A DNA stretch of 64,000 bases from Anagrus nilaparvatae (lineage: Eukaryota; Arthropoda; Insecta; Hymenoptera; Mymaridae). Positions within the stretch are counted from its first letter, which is position 1. Each line of letters begins with the position of its first letter. A program made the position numbers and the translations under genes. Shown here in pieces: positions 32,955 through 43,564 of this stretch. Under the pieces are notes generated by a model. The model had not been told where the DNA came from, made no database searches, and worked only from the letters and a program-made list of their open reading frames with translations. The stretch spans positions 3,929,501-3,993,500 of the forward strand of contig JAKSXM010000247.1 in NCBI GenBank assembly GCA_022575985.1, written 5' to 3'.

Positions 32955-33958
32955 GGGAAAACCTAGGAAATGGGGATGCTAATCTGGACCCTATTGAGGG
33001 AGGAGGGAAAGCTGTTTAAATGGCTGACCTGAATCTCAATGATAATGGGACCGGGACTACGGGTAGAGGGAATATATATTGCTATACTATACTATAGTTA
33101 ACGCGCTGTCTATATAGTGGCTATAGCTATCGAACAATTTTTTCTACTTACTACGTGTTGCCTGACACGCTGTATACTAGCAATGTAAAAATCCGCAGTA
33201 ATTGCGTTCAACACGGTATATTTTAAATTAACTTAAAAAATTCACATAATTCAAAATAGAAAAGTATGTAAACTTTTTAAAAAATTTAGGCAACTAAAAA
33301 AAAATATATAAAATTTAAAAAAAACGAAAACACTCGTCAAATTAATATTCAAAAACACTACAATTCACACAGAAAAAGTATTATTTTAAAATAAATTTCA
33401 TGATAATTAGAGTTATAGCCTATTATTTACGTTTATACGTCGCACGGTCTATTATTATTGTTATTATTATTATTTGCTTTATTTGCCATGACAAAAATTA
33501 GTACACTCTTTAACAAAAATTTTCTTGGCAATAATCCAGTTTAATAAGTGCATAATTATTTTAACAACTCAAAAATTGAATGATTGCTTTATGATTCCTC
33601 ATTAACAATAATAAAATGATCTTAATGGTCTATTTCACCTTAATTAAATCCAAAAAAAAGTACAAAAAAAATGATAATTGCAAGTTCCAATTTAAAGAGT
33701 TTACTTGTTTGGACCTTGCAGGTATAATTTTTTCTACTGTTTTTTTAAAAATTTTATTAAATAATAAAATATTAAATAATAAATTTTTCCGCGAATTCAA
33801 AATTATTCATTGGGGGATAAACAAAGATTTTCTTATAGCATAACAAAAGTTAACTTTCACATTTTTATAAGTATATTTTTTTTAGGGAGATTATAAATTT
33901 TAAAAGCTGAATCATTTTAAATAATTATTTTGAGTAATATTTAACCAAAATTATTTTA
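32955..33958. other. AT-rich intronic DNA
   Basis: It begins with TATACTATACTATAG words near 33080 and is otherwise AT-rich without terminal repeats. The short frame at 33616-33843 (MILMVYFTLIKSKKKYKKN) looks like chance coding in AT-rich DNA. Nothing else was recognised. Confidence 0.4.
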
Positions 33959-33963
33959 ACCGC

Positions 33964-34178
33964 TGTTGTGTAAATGTATGTATTATAATGTATTATATGG
34001 TATGTGTGTGTAGGAGATGTCCCCTCCCTTTTTTGTATATATTCTCCCTTTTTATATTTAGTGTTCGTTGAGACGCCAAGCGACGAGCGTCGTCTTAATA
34101 AATAGTATTACATAATAAATACTATGTGTATTTAATAAGTCAACCATCTCCATCACCAAATCCATCATTTATCCATCA
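33964..34178 (+). repeat. 5' LTR of the 33964-38504 element
   Basis: This LTR carries TGTTGTGTAAATG and CCAAGCGACGAGCGTCGTCTT with AATAAATA words after it, and ends TTTATCCATCA. The GC-rich GACGAGCGTCGTC is a small palindrome just upstream of the poly(A)-like signals. Confidence 0.87.
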
Positions 34179-34841
34179 TTTTTGGCATCCCTGGAATTAA
34201 GAACCTACAAGTGCAAAAAAAAATCCTTTTTTTACAAAGAACAAAAAATTTTGAAGTGTAACCATGTGACAACTTTTTGTGAAAAACGTGATGTGATGCC
34301 GCTCTTTTGCATTTATATACAAGAACGGCGAATATAATTATGCATTTAAAAAAAAAAGAAATTAGTGAAATTTGCTTCACATTCTTCATTTTGCTTTGCT
34401 AGAAATTATATCAAAAAAAAGGTGTGGAAAAATTTCAAGAGCACGTGCAAAATTTTTTTAAAACTAAAATCAAGTAATGACTTCAGTGTGATCATCTTTT
34501 TTCTCATGGCGATATAGCAATATTATTAGAAGCAGTTATATTTTCAGTGCTATATTTTTCAAATTTAAGCTAAATTTTTGTGCAAAATTTTTATTAAAGA
34601 CGTTTTATTGGTGATGGAAGGTGAACAAAAAAAAATTAAAATTACACAACGAACACGCAACGTTTTCTCAAAAAATTATGGTTTTTCTGTCAGTGAAAAA
34701 TCTGAACATTTAATTAACAAAACAGAAAAATTTTATAAAATTGCAAAAAAGAAAAATCATCGTCATCGCAGAATTGGCGCGTAAATTCTACCGCCCCTTC
34801 AATTTAATCAAAAAGAAGACGCCATTGCGCGCGCAGCATAT

Positions 34842-35205
34842 CATCAAATATTATCAAGAATTGATGGCAACCTTTTTTATAACGAGAGAGACGAAGAAGA
34901 AAACAGGCCCTACCACCGCGCATCAAAAAGCGGCGCAAGAAATTTTACTCAGTGATGGCGGCTTCTCATCGTTGATAACAACATTAGATTACATGCAAAT
35001 CAATGGGCCCTGTTACTACGCATCAAATATTATCAAGAATTGATGGCAACTTTTTTATAACGAGAGAGACGAAGAAGAAAACAGGCCCTACCACCCCGCA
35101 TCAAAAAGCGGCGCAAGAAATTTTACTCAGTGATGGCGGCTTCTCATCATTGATAACAACATTAGAATACATGCAAATCAATGGGCCCTGTTACTACGCA
35201 TCAAA
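34842..35205 (+). repeat. 179-bp tandem repeat in the LTR element
   Basis: CATCAAATATTATCAAGAAT recurs at 34842 and 35021. The whole unit (GATGGCAAC, GAGAGAGACGAAGAAGAAAA, AAAGCGGCGCAAGAAATTTT, AATCAATGGGCCCTGTTACT) is repeated with few changes. The unit length is not a multiple of three, so any protein frame changes between copies. It may be a remnant of gag. Confidence 0.8.
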
Positions 35206-38200
35206 TTAGTGCGCGAATCAACTCATCGTTGCCGCACAGCAGACAACTTTTTTTTTGACATAAAAGATAAGTTGATAATTTTGTAAAACATTGAAATTTT
35301 TTTTTTTTTTATTTTTATTTATGAGAAATTATATAATTCAGGTGTATTAATTTACATATTACACTTGAATATATAACTCTTACACAATTAAATTAAAGTT
35401 TAAATTTATTGGAGAATATTTTTAAAAAATAAAAGTATTATTTAAGGGAGTGTAAAGCTGTGTAAGTGTTATGTGTGTTTTTAATCATCTAAAATTTTAT
35501 TTCTTGCTGATTATCAAAAATTCATAAAAATTTAATTTTATCTTATATTAAAATCTTTTTTCGCATGTCACAACCCTTTTAAATTTTAATAAAATTTTTA
35601 AAGTTAAATTGATTTTCTCTTAAATTATAATTATAACATTTTAAATTGTGATAAAAATTGTGTATTAAACTTTCATCTTATAAATTTGGTAAAGAATTGA
35701 ATTGATCTTACTAACTAAAATAATTAAATTATAAATTTTATGCTAATAATATTGGATGTTACATAGGTTCAACTTGCTGAAATTAAGTGGAACTACCTTG
35801 CTAGACTAGTTGGTGTCATGGGATTCACACTTGAATGTCTTATCACTTATCCTGCTTGCTGTTTTACTCATAAATTCAAGATCATCCTGGGAACCTACTG
35901 CACTTCAATATTGTTATTCATTACAAAATGCTATTCTCTTATTAGCATATTATTTAATTTAGTAAGAATTCAATCAATTCTAGCATATTGATATATGGCT
36001 CTAATTGTTTAATTCAAACTAAATTACTTTGATACAATAAATTACGATTTTTTTTGTATTGTTAAGTACTGTATAATTCTCTTACGAGTCATAATGGTGT
36101 TAATCTCTTATAAGTGTCTCACAAATTCTCATAAATTAAATTCATTTTCTCATAAATTAAATTCATGTTATTTAAATAATCATTTTTGGCATTATTATTA
36201 TCATTGCTATATAAAATATTGTAAATTTTTCTAATGCTTGAATTGTTAGTTGAATTTAATAACATGCTAAGATACACCTCTTCTCTATAATCTGCAATTG
36301 TAGAAATTTTGCAGATTACAGTCTTTTAAATTAATTTTTGTATGTTAACTTGCTTATATTTTTTGCGGGGGAAGAGGGTGTATATTTGTATTTTGAAAAT
36401 TAATTGAAGTTTGTATTATTTTCAACTAATATATTTAAATTAGATTATTATCAGTTTTATTAATTTATTAGAGTGGATTTAGCAAGGTGGGTGGCAATTG
36501 TGATTATTACTAATTCATTATTCTATTAATATAGCACCTGCTTTGTTAAACTACTTCATTTGTAAAATTTGTGCAAAATCTTTGCTGATTTATGATATAA
36601 TCTCACTTTCAATATATTTTCTGTGTATGAAAAATTGTATATCATCTCTACTTGCAAAAATGATATAAAGTTGTTAAGTTATTGTACTCTCTTATTATTA
36701 CTTGTTTGAAAAATTGCATAAAACAATATTATGATCTCATTGTAGACATAATAAAGGAAGAATTAAATCAGCAGGATTCTCAATAAGTTATTATTTAACT
36801 GCTTTAGTCTCAAAACAAAAATTGCATTTATTTAATTCTATTTTTCAATTATTTATATTTTGAATTCATTATTGCTGGTGCAGTAGTGATATCAGTGATA
36901 GAATTATTTCAATTAGAATAATTATTAAATCTTGAATCTACAGATATCCTGCTGGTCTAGTCAGGATAGTAAAACTTGAAATTAGGCAATCAGTCTATGT
37001 TAAACTCGCATAAATTCATTATTTATTGTATTTGTACGCGTTTTGTCAAATATTGTACTGTAGAATATGATATAATCTTATGATTAAGTATACTCAAGAA
37101 CTCTTCAAGTTCAATTAATTAAAATTATTTATTTATATTTAATTGGCTATCATTTTATAACTTGTAACTTTTTTATTTTTTTTTTCCATTTCTGGTTTTA
37201 TTTTTTTTTAAATTCACTTGATTAAAAACAAATTTATGTAAATTTAAAACACTACAAAATTTAGAATTCAAAAAATGTTTAGCCTCAAATCTTGCTATTA
37301 ATTTTGTAATTATTGTTTATATCTCACTTCTTTAATCTGCAATTGTAAAATTTCTTAGAGATAGTGTAATTGTAAATTTGCTTACTTTTTCTGTTAGGAG
37401 GGAGATGTGAATAGTAGTTGTAGAAAAATGGATTTTCAATTGATTTGCTACTTGTGATATAACGTTGTATGAGCAAATTTGGCAAGGTGGGTGGTGAAAA
37501 TTACTGTATTTTTAACTTTATAAAAATAATTCTTGCTCCATTGCCCCTACTTTGTTAAATTGCTCTAAGATATTGCTTATACCACAGTTTAAAAAATTTT
37601 GACCACATGTTCCTTTTCAATTTGCGAGGAAAAGGGAATACTTGGAGTTCTACTTGCAGAACTAATCTCAACAAAATTTTTAAACTGGGTCTCAAACCAC
37701 GATATAAAAATTTTGTTATAATTTTGCTTGAAAGCTAAGTTATCATGCTTAAGCTTTATTTATTTGTGCCCGCGAGTATTAAATTCAAGAATTTTACTCA
37801 AACTACCATATTACTCTCACCTTTTTTGAGGAGAGGGAGAGTGTCTAAATTGACTTTCCGAACTACTTTAAGCAAAATTTTTATATTGGGTTAAAGTTCT
37901 ACTTACTGAACTTTATGAAACTTGTTAATATTCTATAATGATACTTCTCTGTAGTACATAGCTAAAATTATAAAAAAAAGATAAGTGTCATTATTGACTG
38001 TGTAATTCGATCTGAGCCTTCAATGGTCTTACAAACCATTGATGTCTAAGGATTTCATACCAGTCTAATGGAATTAGTGGAACTCAGAATCAGATTAGCA
38101 TTTAAATTGAAAACTTTTTATCAATTGTAATTAAACTGTTTAAATTTTTTAATTATTTTTTAATTTATGTAGCCGTTTGGCATATTGTAAAAATATTCGA

Positions 38201-38289
38201 GTCAAATTTGTATTTTTCATTTACCACAATTATTTTTTATATTCATTCTTTATTTACAATTTTATTAGTAAAATTGTGGTGGGTGGAAA

Positions 38290-38504
38290 TATTGTGTAAA
38301 TGTATGTATTATAATGTATTATATGGTATGTGTGTGTAGGAGATCTCCCCTCCCTTTTTTGTATATATTCTCCCTTTTTATATTTAGTGTTCGTTGAGAC
38401 GCCAAGCGACGAGCGTCGTCTTAATAAATAGTATTACATAATAAATACTATGTGTATTTAATAAGTCAACCATCTCCATCACCAAATCCATCATTTATCC
38501 ATCA
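38290..38504 (+). repeat. 3' LTR of the 33964-38504 element
   Basis: Nearly identical to the 5' copy, with TA instead of TG at its start and CTCC instead of GTCC after GAGAT. It is followed by the ACCGC duplication. Confidence 0.87.
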
Positions 38505-38509
38505 ACCGC

Positions 38510-39585
38510 TATTTTCCCAAACGATCTTAAATAGTCGATTTAATTTTCGGCTAGAAAGCTTATATAAAATAAAAATCTATTTTAGACAAAAATGTTCTCC
38601 TTTGTAAAAGTAGTTGCTTTTTCATTATCCAGGATCAACATTTCAAAATTATTGTAAGTAAAGCCTAAAGTGAATACTTGGAGTCAGTGCGTCTGTGACT
38701 CTCATTCTATAAAGACGTTTGCGTCTAATTTTTGTATTTGATTTAATAAAAAGTTAGTCATTCAAGTTAATTTTAATATGTTATTTATGATTAACCTGCA
38801 ATAAATCAATTATATTTATCACACTTTAAAATGACAAATTTACAGTAAAGAAATTGACCTAAATTATCATTTTATTTTGAAAAACGGAACTACGCGATAT
38901 ATGAAATTGAAGAAAAAATAATCTAGATTTTTTTATTATTTTTTTAAGATTTCGGGACGTTGCCAAGACGACGAACAACAAAATGGCAGCAGATTTCCAA
39001 CAATGATATCCAAGAGTAAAAAAAAACTTCATTTTACGATTTTTTCAAATTAGTAAGAAATATGCAGACATAAACTGTAATAATGCTGGCATCAGTTGCT
39101 TGCCGCACGAGAATAACATGCTAGAGTCCGAAAAACTTCTGCTTCCGCATTATTCAGCACCAAGGCAGAACACTATGCTGACAAATGATGCCCGCTTCTG
39201 ATCTCTATAGTTGCTCGCTAATAATATGCAGTGTCAATTTTATTTATTTTGATTGTAATAATAAAATAAAATAAAAATATAAAATTATTGGGACTTATAT
39301 TTTTAAAAAAATTAATTTTTATGTATTTTTTTTAATTTTTCATGGATGTGATTTGTAGTACCTGTTTAATTGAGTAATTTTTTTTTTTCAATTTTTTTTT
39401 TATTTTTTATCAGAGAGTCTCGCACCTTCGACGTTTAGGCCGCCAGCTACATACAGGATCCTCGACACCACGCGCGCATGTTGAAATGTTATAGAAAAAT
39501 ATCAAAGGATGGTGAAATTTTAATCTTATATCACGCCTATTATTTTAAAATTTAAATTCATTGTAAGTCAATATAAGATGCTTAT
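38510..39585. other. Intronic DNA between LTR element and solo LTR
   Basis: Mostly AT-rich. A GC-richer patch at 39060-39230 (GCATCAGTTGCTTGCCGCAC ... CAAGGCAGAACACTATGCTG) has no open frame and no partner repeat that I could establish. Another at 39415-39480 (TTCGACGTTTAGGCCGCCAG) is also unassigned. Confidence 0.35.
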
Positions 39586-39589
39586 GAAG

Positions 39590-40425
39590 TGTTGCGTATG
39601 ATAGGTCATAATTCGTACTATCACATCCGCATTCTTTTATATTTATATTTTTAACTTATTCCTGCTTATGTTAGCTCGTAAATCGAGCTAACATACCTGC
39701 ATTTCCTCAATATTACAATAAGCATTTTATATTTGACACTTTCATACATTCTTTAATATCCTATTTCACCAATAGAGATCTGGCTCCTTATAAATTGACA
39801 TAAATATAAAATCGAAGGTCATTAATGACGCATTTAGAAATATTTTAGGCAACGAAGAGTTGCATAAATCCCCTCACGATTTCCCCCGAAATAATCAACG
39901 ACGCTTTCGTTAATTGGACGTGACGAGACCGACGCTTTTGCGTATTGGATAATCCCACCTAAATTCAAGTACCTGGGCAGTTACTAATTAGTTTATATAA
40001 TATACCCGCAACTGTCCTAAATTCAGTTCCTCTCAGTCCTCCTATATCCTCCCATAATAACTGACCTATTAACATCAGGTCCAGTTTAGGAGTTAATTAG
40101 AAAAGACTTCTCAGTATAACCATTCACTCACTTAGACTTATTGACTTAGACAGTTTTTATTATTTATACTTATAATCAATAAAGTGGAAGTTATATATCA
40201 AATAATATTAGTTATCAGTTATTAATAGTGACAATTCCTTCTACAATCTTGAACTTAGCCTCAGGTTAAGTTCTCCAGCTAAGAACCCAGGATCATATAT
40301 CAACCTATATCAACTTTAACTTATATAAGTATAAAATACCTGGGGCACTCAATATCCCCAGGATAAACTTATTTATATTTATTTATAATGTACGTATCCC
40401 GAATTAAACCTCAGGATACGTAACA
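39590..40425 (+). mobile_element. Solo LTR, duplication GAAG
   Basis: The 836-bp block starts TGTTGCGTAT and ends ATACGTAACA, near-perfect inverted termini. It is flanked by GAAG on both sides (39586-39589, 40426-40429). An AATCAATAAAGTGG poly(A)-like signal near 40175 and TTTATATAATATACCC near 39990 suggest plus orientation. A 13-bp hairpin (TGTTAGCTCG ... CGAGCTAACA) lies at 39669-39695. No retroelement interior is present. The sequence differs from the solo LTR at 27990, so it is a second family. Confidence 0.8.
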
Positions 40426-40429
40426 GAAG

Positions 40430-41348
40430 GCTTATAAGACAATATAGAGATTATAAAACTAGTTTGGGTAGTAAGTTTTTTGTACAAAGTAAACAATTAT
40501 TAACGTATTTTGTTAAAGGCATATTTTAAATTTAAATGAATTTAAAATTTTTAAAAAATGATTAAAATTATAATGTATAATTGCAGTAAATATTGCTTAA
40601 TAATATTTCCTATAAAAAAAATTTACCAAAAAAACTGTAAAAAAATTTATATCTATTTGAGAAAAAATATTTAAAAAAATTTTTTAAATTCATTATTATG
40701 CAATAATGAACAAATAAAAATAAAATTTAAACGTAGAATATTTTATATTTTAAATAATAAAAAAGTTTCGGTAATATAGTTTTCAAACAATTTTTAAAAT
40801 AGCATAATGCTGTTATATATGCAAGCAACTCATGCCAGAATATGCTCACGCAGTAGTGTGCTTAATAGTTGCAAGCATAAAACCTGCATTAAACTGACAA
40901 GTAATGCCAGCTCTTTCTGTACGAGCAACTATTTTTTATTGGGATTGCTACCATTTTGTTGTGAATCGTCTTAAAAAGATGTAAACATATTTGTATATGA
41001 GATTATAAAATAATAATAATATATATAAATTATATTATTACATATCTTTTAAAAAATATGCAAAAAAGTTCTTAGAACTCATATACTTTTTCAGTTTCTT
41101 AGACTTCGCAGACTTTAAAAATAAAACTGAGTTTTAGCCAAATTTTACATTTTAAATTGATCAACTTTGAGAGACTATATATTTCGACCCCAATTAATAA
41201 AAATAAAACTTTTTTTATATAATAAAACATTTTTGTTAAAATTTTAATCACTTTTCTTCGATTGCTAGCTTTAAAAAAAGTCATGTTCATTGCATTTATA
41301 AGAAATAAATTTAGAAAGTTCATATTACATAAATTGGATTTTACAAAC
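40430..41348. other. End of giant intron near the upstream C1 exon
   Basis: On the minus strand this is intron just after the donor GTTTGTAAA of exon 41349-41475. It is AT-rich. A GC-richer patch at 40800-40940 (TGCAAGCAACTCATGCC ... AATGCCAGCTCTTTCTG) is unassigned. The open frame continuing from the exon into 41099 is intron read-through. Confidence 0.4.
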
Positions 41349-41475
41349 CTTCGCAATGCAAAGCTGTCACATTTGAAATTGTTTTCATACAAACGTCACA
41401 ATTTAAATTTGAGATAGTAACCATGCTTGCTGAAGACCAATAGTGCGGTTGAGAAACTTTCTTTGTATTTTTCTC
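41349..41475 (-). CDS. Host exon: first half of a C1 domain (RhoGEF-like protein)
   Basis: On the minus strand, TTTTTTTAAATATTTTTAG is a good acceptor and GAAG followed by GTTTGT a usable donor around 127 open bases. The frame reads EKNTKKVSQPHYWSSASMV and then L-N-C-D-V-C-M-K-T-I-S-N-V-T-A-L-H-C-E. His, then C-x2-C-x11-C is the start of a C1 domain of the atypical type found in Rho exchange factors such as ARHGEF2. The single leftover G joins exon 15346-15163 to give C-E-A-C-G-x3-H-x2-C-x7-C. Such C1 domains are mostly not phorbol-responsive and act in targeting. The intervening intron is 26,002 bp and full of transposons. Confidence 0.72.
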
Positions 41476-41614
41476 CTAAAAATATTTAAAAAAATTAAAA
41501 CTTCATTAAATTTTTTTCATTAATTCATAACACAATTTGAAAACATTTTACTGTAAACATTAAATAGCTAAATCATCAATATGCTCCTGAATACATGAGC
41601 TGAATGATCTAAAC

Positions 41615-41702
41615 CCAATATGGAAGAATACTTGATACAGAACCACCACCAGTAGTGATGGTAATGTCATTACCTACTTTTAAGATTACGAGGTCTAATA
41701 GA
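41615..41702 (-). CDS. Possible upstream exon of the C1 gene
   Basis: On the minus strand, ACCATTAG precedes an 88-base open stretch that ends in complete codons at TATTGG, followed by GTTTAG. The phase then fits exon 41475 across a 147-bp intron. Translation: LLDLVILKVGNDITITTGGG followed by SVSSILPYW. Both splice sites are weak and I do not recognise the peptide, so this could be chance. It contains the palindrome GGTAATGACATTACC. Confidence 0.22.
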
Positions 41703-42354
41703 CTAATGGTTCAAAATTCTCTACTAAAACCTGGTAATTCAGTTAATGATAAAATCGCTTTACAAAAGATAATAGTTTTAATTAATGTAAAAAAAACTCT
41801 TGGGAAATTAAAAATACTTACAAATCTTTAATTTATTAAGGATGAGTCAGGTGGATAAAAATAGCATTTTTCGATTGAAAATTCGGGGAATTCGAAACTT
41901 CTGGAATTTTAAATTCTAATACCCGTTAATCAAGTTATATTTACCTTTGTAAAAAAAAAAATTGAAAATTTATTTGCCTCACAACAAAATATTAACGCTT
42001 GAAATTTCTTTAATTATTTAGGTATTAAATTAATCAAGATTTTTTTATAAAGCTTCTGATTTTGAAAATTTTTGAATATAATAGGGGAAAACTGGGTTGG
42101 TTGGCGCAGCGGGTCGTTTGGAGCACCCATATTCCTCAAAACACGGTTATTTTTTTCCTAAAATTTTTGTTGTAAATTAAAGATATTAACACTATTATCT
42201 AAGTTAACAACAAAAAAATTTAATTAAGGTGGCTCACGCAGTTTATAAAAAACGAATAATATGAACTAAAATTTACTGGAGATGAAGATAATCTAAAAAC
42301 AAATTCATTGACCCCAAAAAATACCCAGGTTCCCGATTAGAAATAAGCAACTGA
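41703..42354. other. AT-rich DNA, no gene seen
   Basis: At 42085-42125 there is a GC-richer stretch (GGGTTGGTTGGCGCAGCGGG) of unknown origin. No open frame or terminal repeat was recognised. Confidence 0.35.
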
Positions 42355-42822
42355 AAATTTTTGACGCCATTTTTTTTGACCAGAAAAAAAAGTGAACAAA
42401 GATGAGTTGAACAGAAAAAAATGACCAAAAAAAGTTGAACATAGAAATTTTTGAACAAAAAAAATTGAACATAAAAATTTTTGAACAAAAAAAGTTGACC
42501 AAATTTTTTTGACAAAAAAAAAAAAAAATTAATGAAAAAAATGAACATAAGAAGTTGAACACAGAAATTTTCAAGTTATTTCATTTTTTTAAGTTTGTTC
42601 AACTTAAAAATTTCTATGTTAAACTTCTTATGTTCATTTTTTTCATTAATTTTTTTTTTTTTTTTGTCAAAAAAATTTGGTCAACTTTTTTTGTTCAAAA
42701 ATTTTTATGTTCAATTTTTTTTGTTCAAAAATTTCTATGTTCAACTTTTTTTGGTCATTTTTTTCTGTTCAACTCATCTTTGTTCACTTTTTTTTCTGGT
42801 CAAAAGAATTGGCGTCAAATTT
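42355..42822. repeat. Near-perfect long palindrome
   Basis: Arms of about 225 bp (42355-42580 and 42595-42822) are reverse complements with few mismatches. They are built from repeated words: TTGAACATAGAAATTTTTG, TTGAACAAAAAAA, TTGACCAAATTTTTTTGAC. The centre (CAAGTTATTTCATTTTTTTAAG) is short. The phenylalanine-rich frames on both strands are by-products of this symmetry. It would form a single hairpin of over 200 bp. No element ends or duplication were found. Confidence 0.85.
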
Positions 42823-43130
42823 TTAAGGTTAACGCGCGTCCTTATGGGAGTTGATATTGTTCTACTTCGTACTAATTCAATAACGAATCTTTTTAGATAA
42901 AATTATACACACGTGTTATTCAACAAAATGAGAAACTTTCCCAAGAAAAAAATACAATAGTTGCCGATCAAATTATAAACAGATAATTTTAGTCGCGGGC
43001 CCCTTTTAATAAAATGTTTTGCATTTATAAAATTTTGTTTACACCGCACTCATTATGTAAGAAAATGCATTCTTATTAATAATAACTTCTAAATATTCAC
43101 GTATCTATAAAATAAATAATAAAATTCCAG

Positions 43131-43564
43131 GCATTGATTACTCCTCATTTAGATTATTGTAGCACTGTTCTCCTAGATGCTAAAGCATCCTTAAAGGACA
43201 GAATTCAGAGATTGAGCAACAAGGGCATTAGATATATTTTTGGTATACGAAAGCTTGACCATATCTCACCTTTTAGGCGCAAAATGGACTGGCTCATGAC
43301 AGACATTTACATCAACCAAACTACCTGACGCACTTATTCATTAGACATTGCCCAAAAGAGACAGCAAGAGGGGCATCTAAAAACAAAGAACTGTCCCCAT
43401 CCATTATCATAAGAAGTAGAGGAGCAAATTCCTTTAAGGTTTTGGGAGTAAAATACTCGATACCAATCACAATCCGCAATTTACCTTCTCTGAGTCGCAT
43501 TAAAAAAGCACTATTTGAACATCTTCTTATTGGTGACGCAAAACTGCGGGAGATTCATAGTTAG
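43131..43564 (+). pseudogene. LINE C-terminal fragment (third LINE type)
   Basis: Frame 1 gives LITPHLDYCSTVLLDAKASL and RIQRLSNKGIRYIFGIRKLD followed by HISPFRRKMDWL. A gap or frame change near 43305 leads to NYLTHLFIRHCPKETARGAS and, later, SFKVLGVKYSIPITIRNLPS, then LSRIKKALFEHLLIGD before the stop at 43562. The succession HxDYCS, LQ..xxKxIRYI, F.RxxDWL, LPxxxRxLxSLxxFKKxL is the C-terminal part of CR1/Jockey-like LINE RT proteins. The RT palm is missing (5' truncated), and about 60 residues are lost inside. Confidence 0.75.

Larger units (their letters stand above)
33964..38504 (+). mobile_element. Young non-coding LTR element (LARD-like), duplication ACCGC
   Basis: LTRs at 33964-34178 and 38290-38504 are both 215 bp and seem to differ at only two positions by eye (TGTTGTG/TATTGTG at the start and GAGATGTCC/GAGATCTCC). 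ACCGC flanks both sides (33959-33963, 38505-38509). GGTGGGTGGAAA precedes the 3' LTR as polypurine tract. The 4.1-kb interior has no gag-pol frame. It contains a 179-bp tandem repeat with gag-like charged text (34842-35205) and two diverged 1-kb units sharing TCTGCAATTGTA and GCAAGGTGGGTGG words (36290, 37330). Size and lack of coding match large retrotransposon derivatives mobilised in trans. Confidence 0.87.

Noticed and set aside
34578..35043. Possible intact gag of the 33964-38504 element
   Set aside because: The frame is broken and runs into a 179-bp tandem repeat whose length is not a multiple of three; no zinc knuckle or capsid motif was seen.
41099..41392. 97-codon minus-strand open frame
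   Set aside because: Only its first bases overlap the C1-domain exon, in another frame. The remainder lies in the intron after a good donor site and is Phe/Ile/Lys-rich as expected from AT content.
42273..42900. Four Phe-rich open frames on both strands
   Set aside because: They are mirror images created by the palindrome and its repeated TTGAACA words, without protein features.
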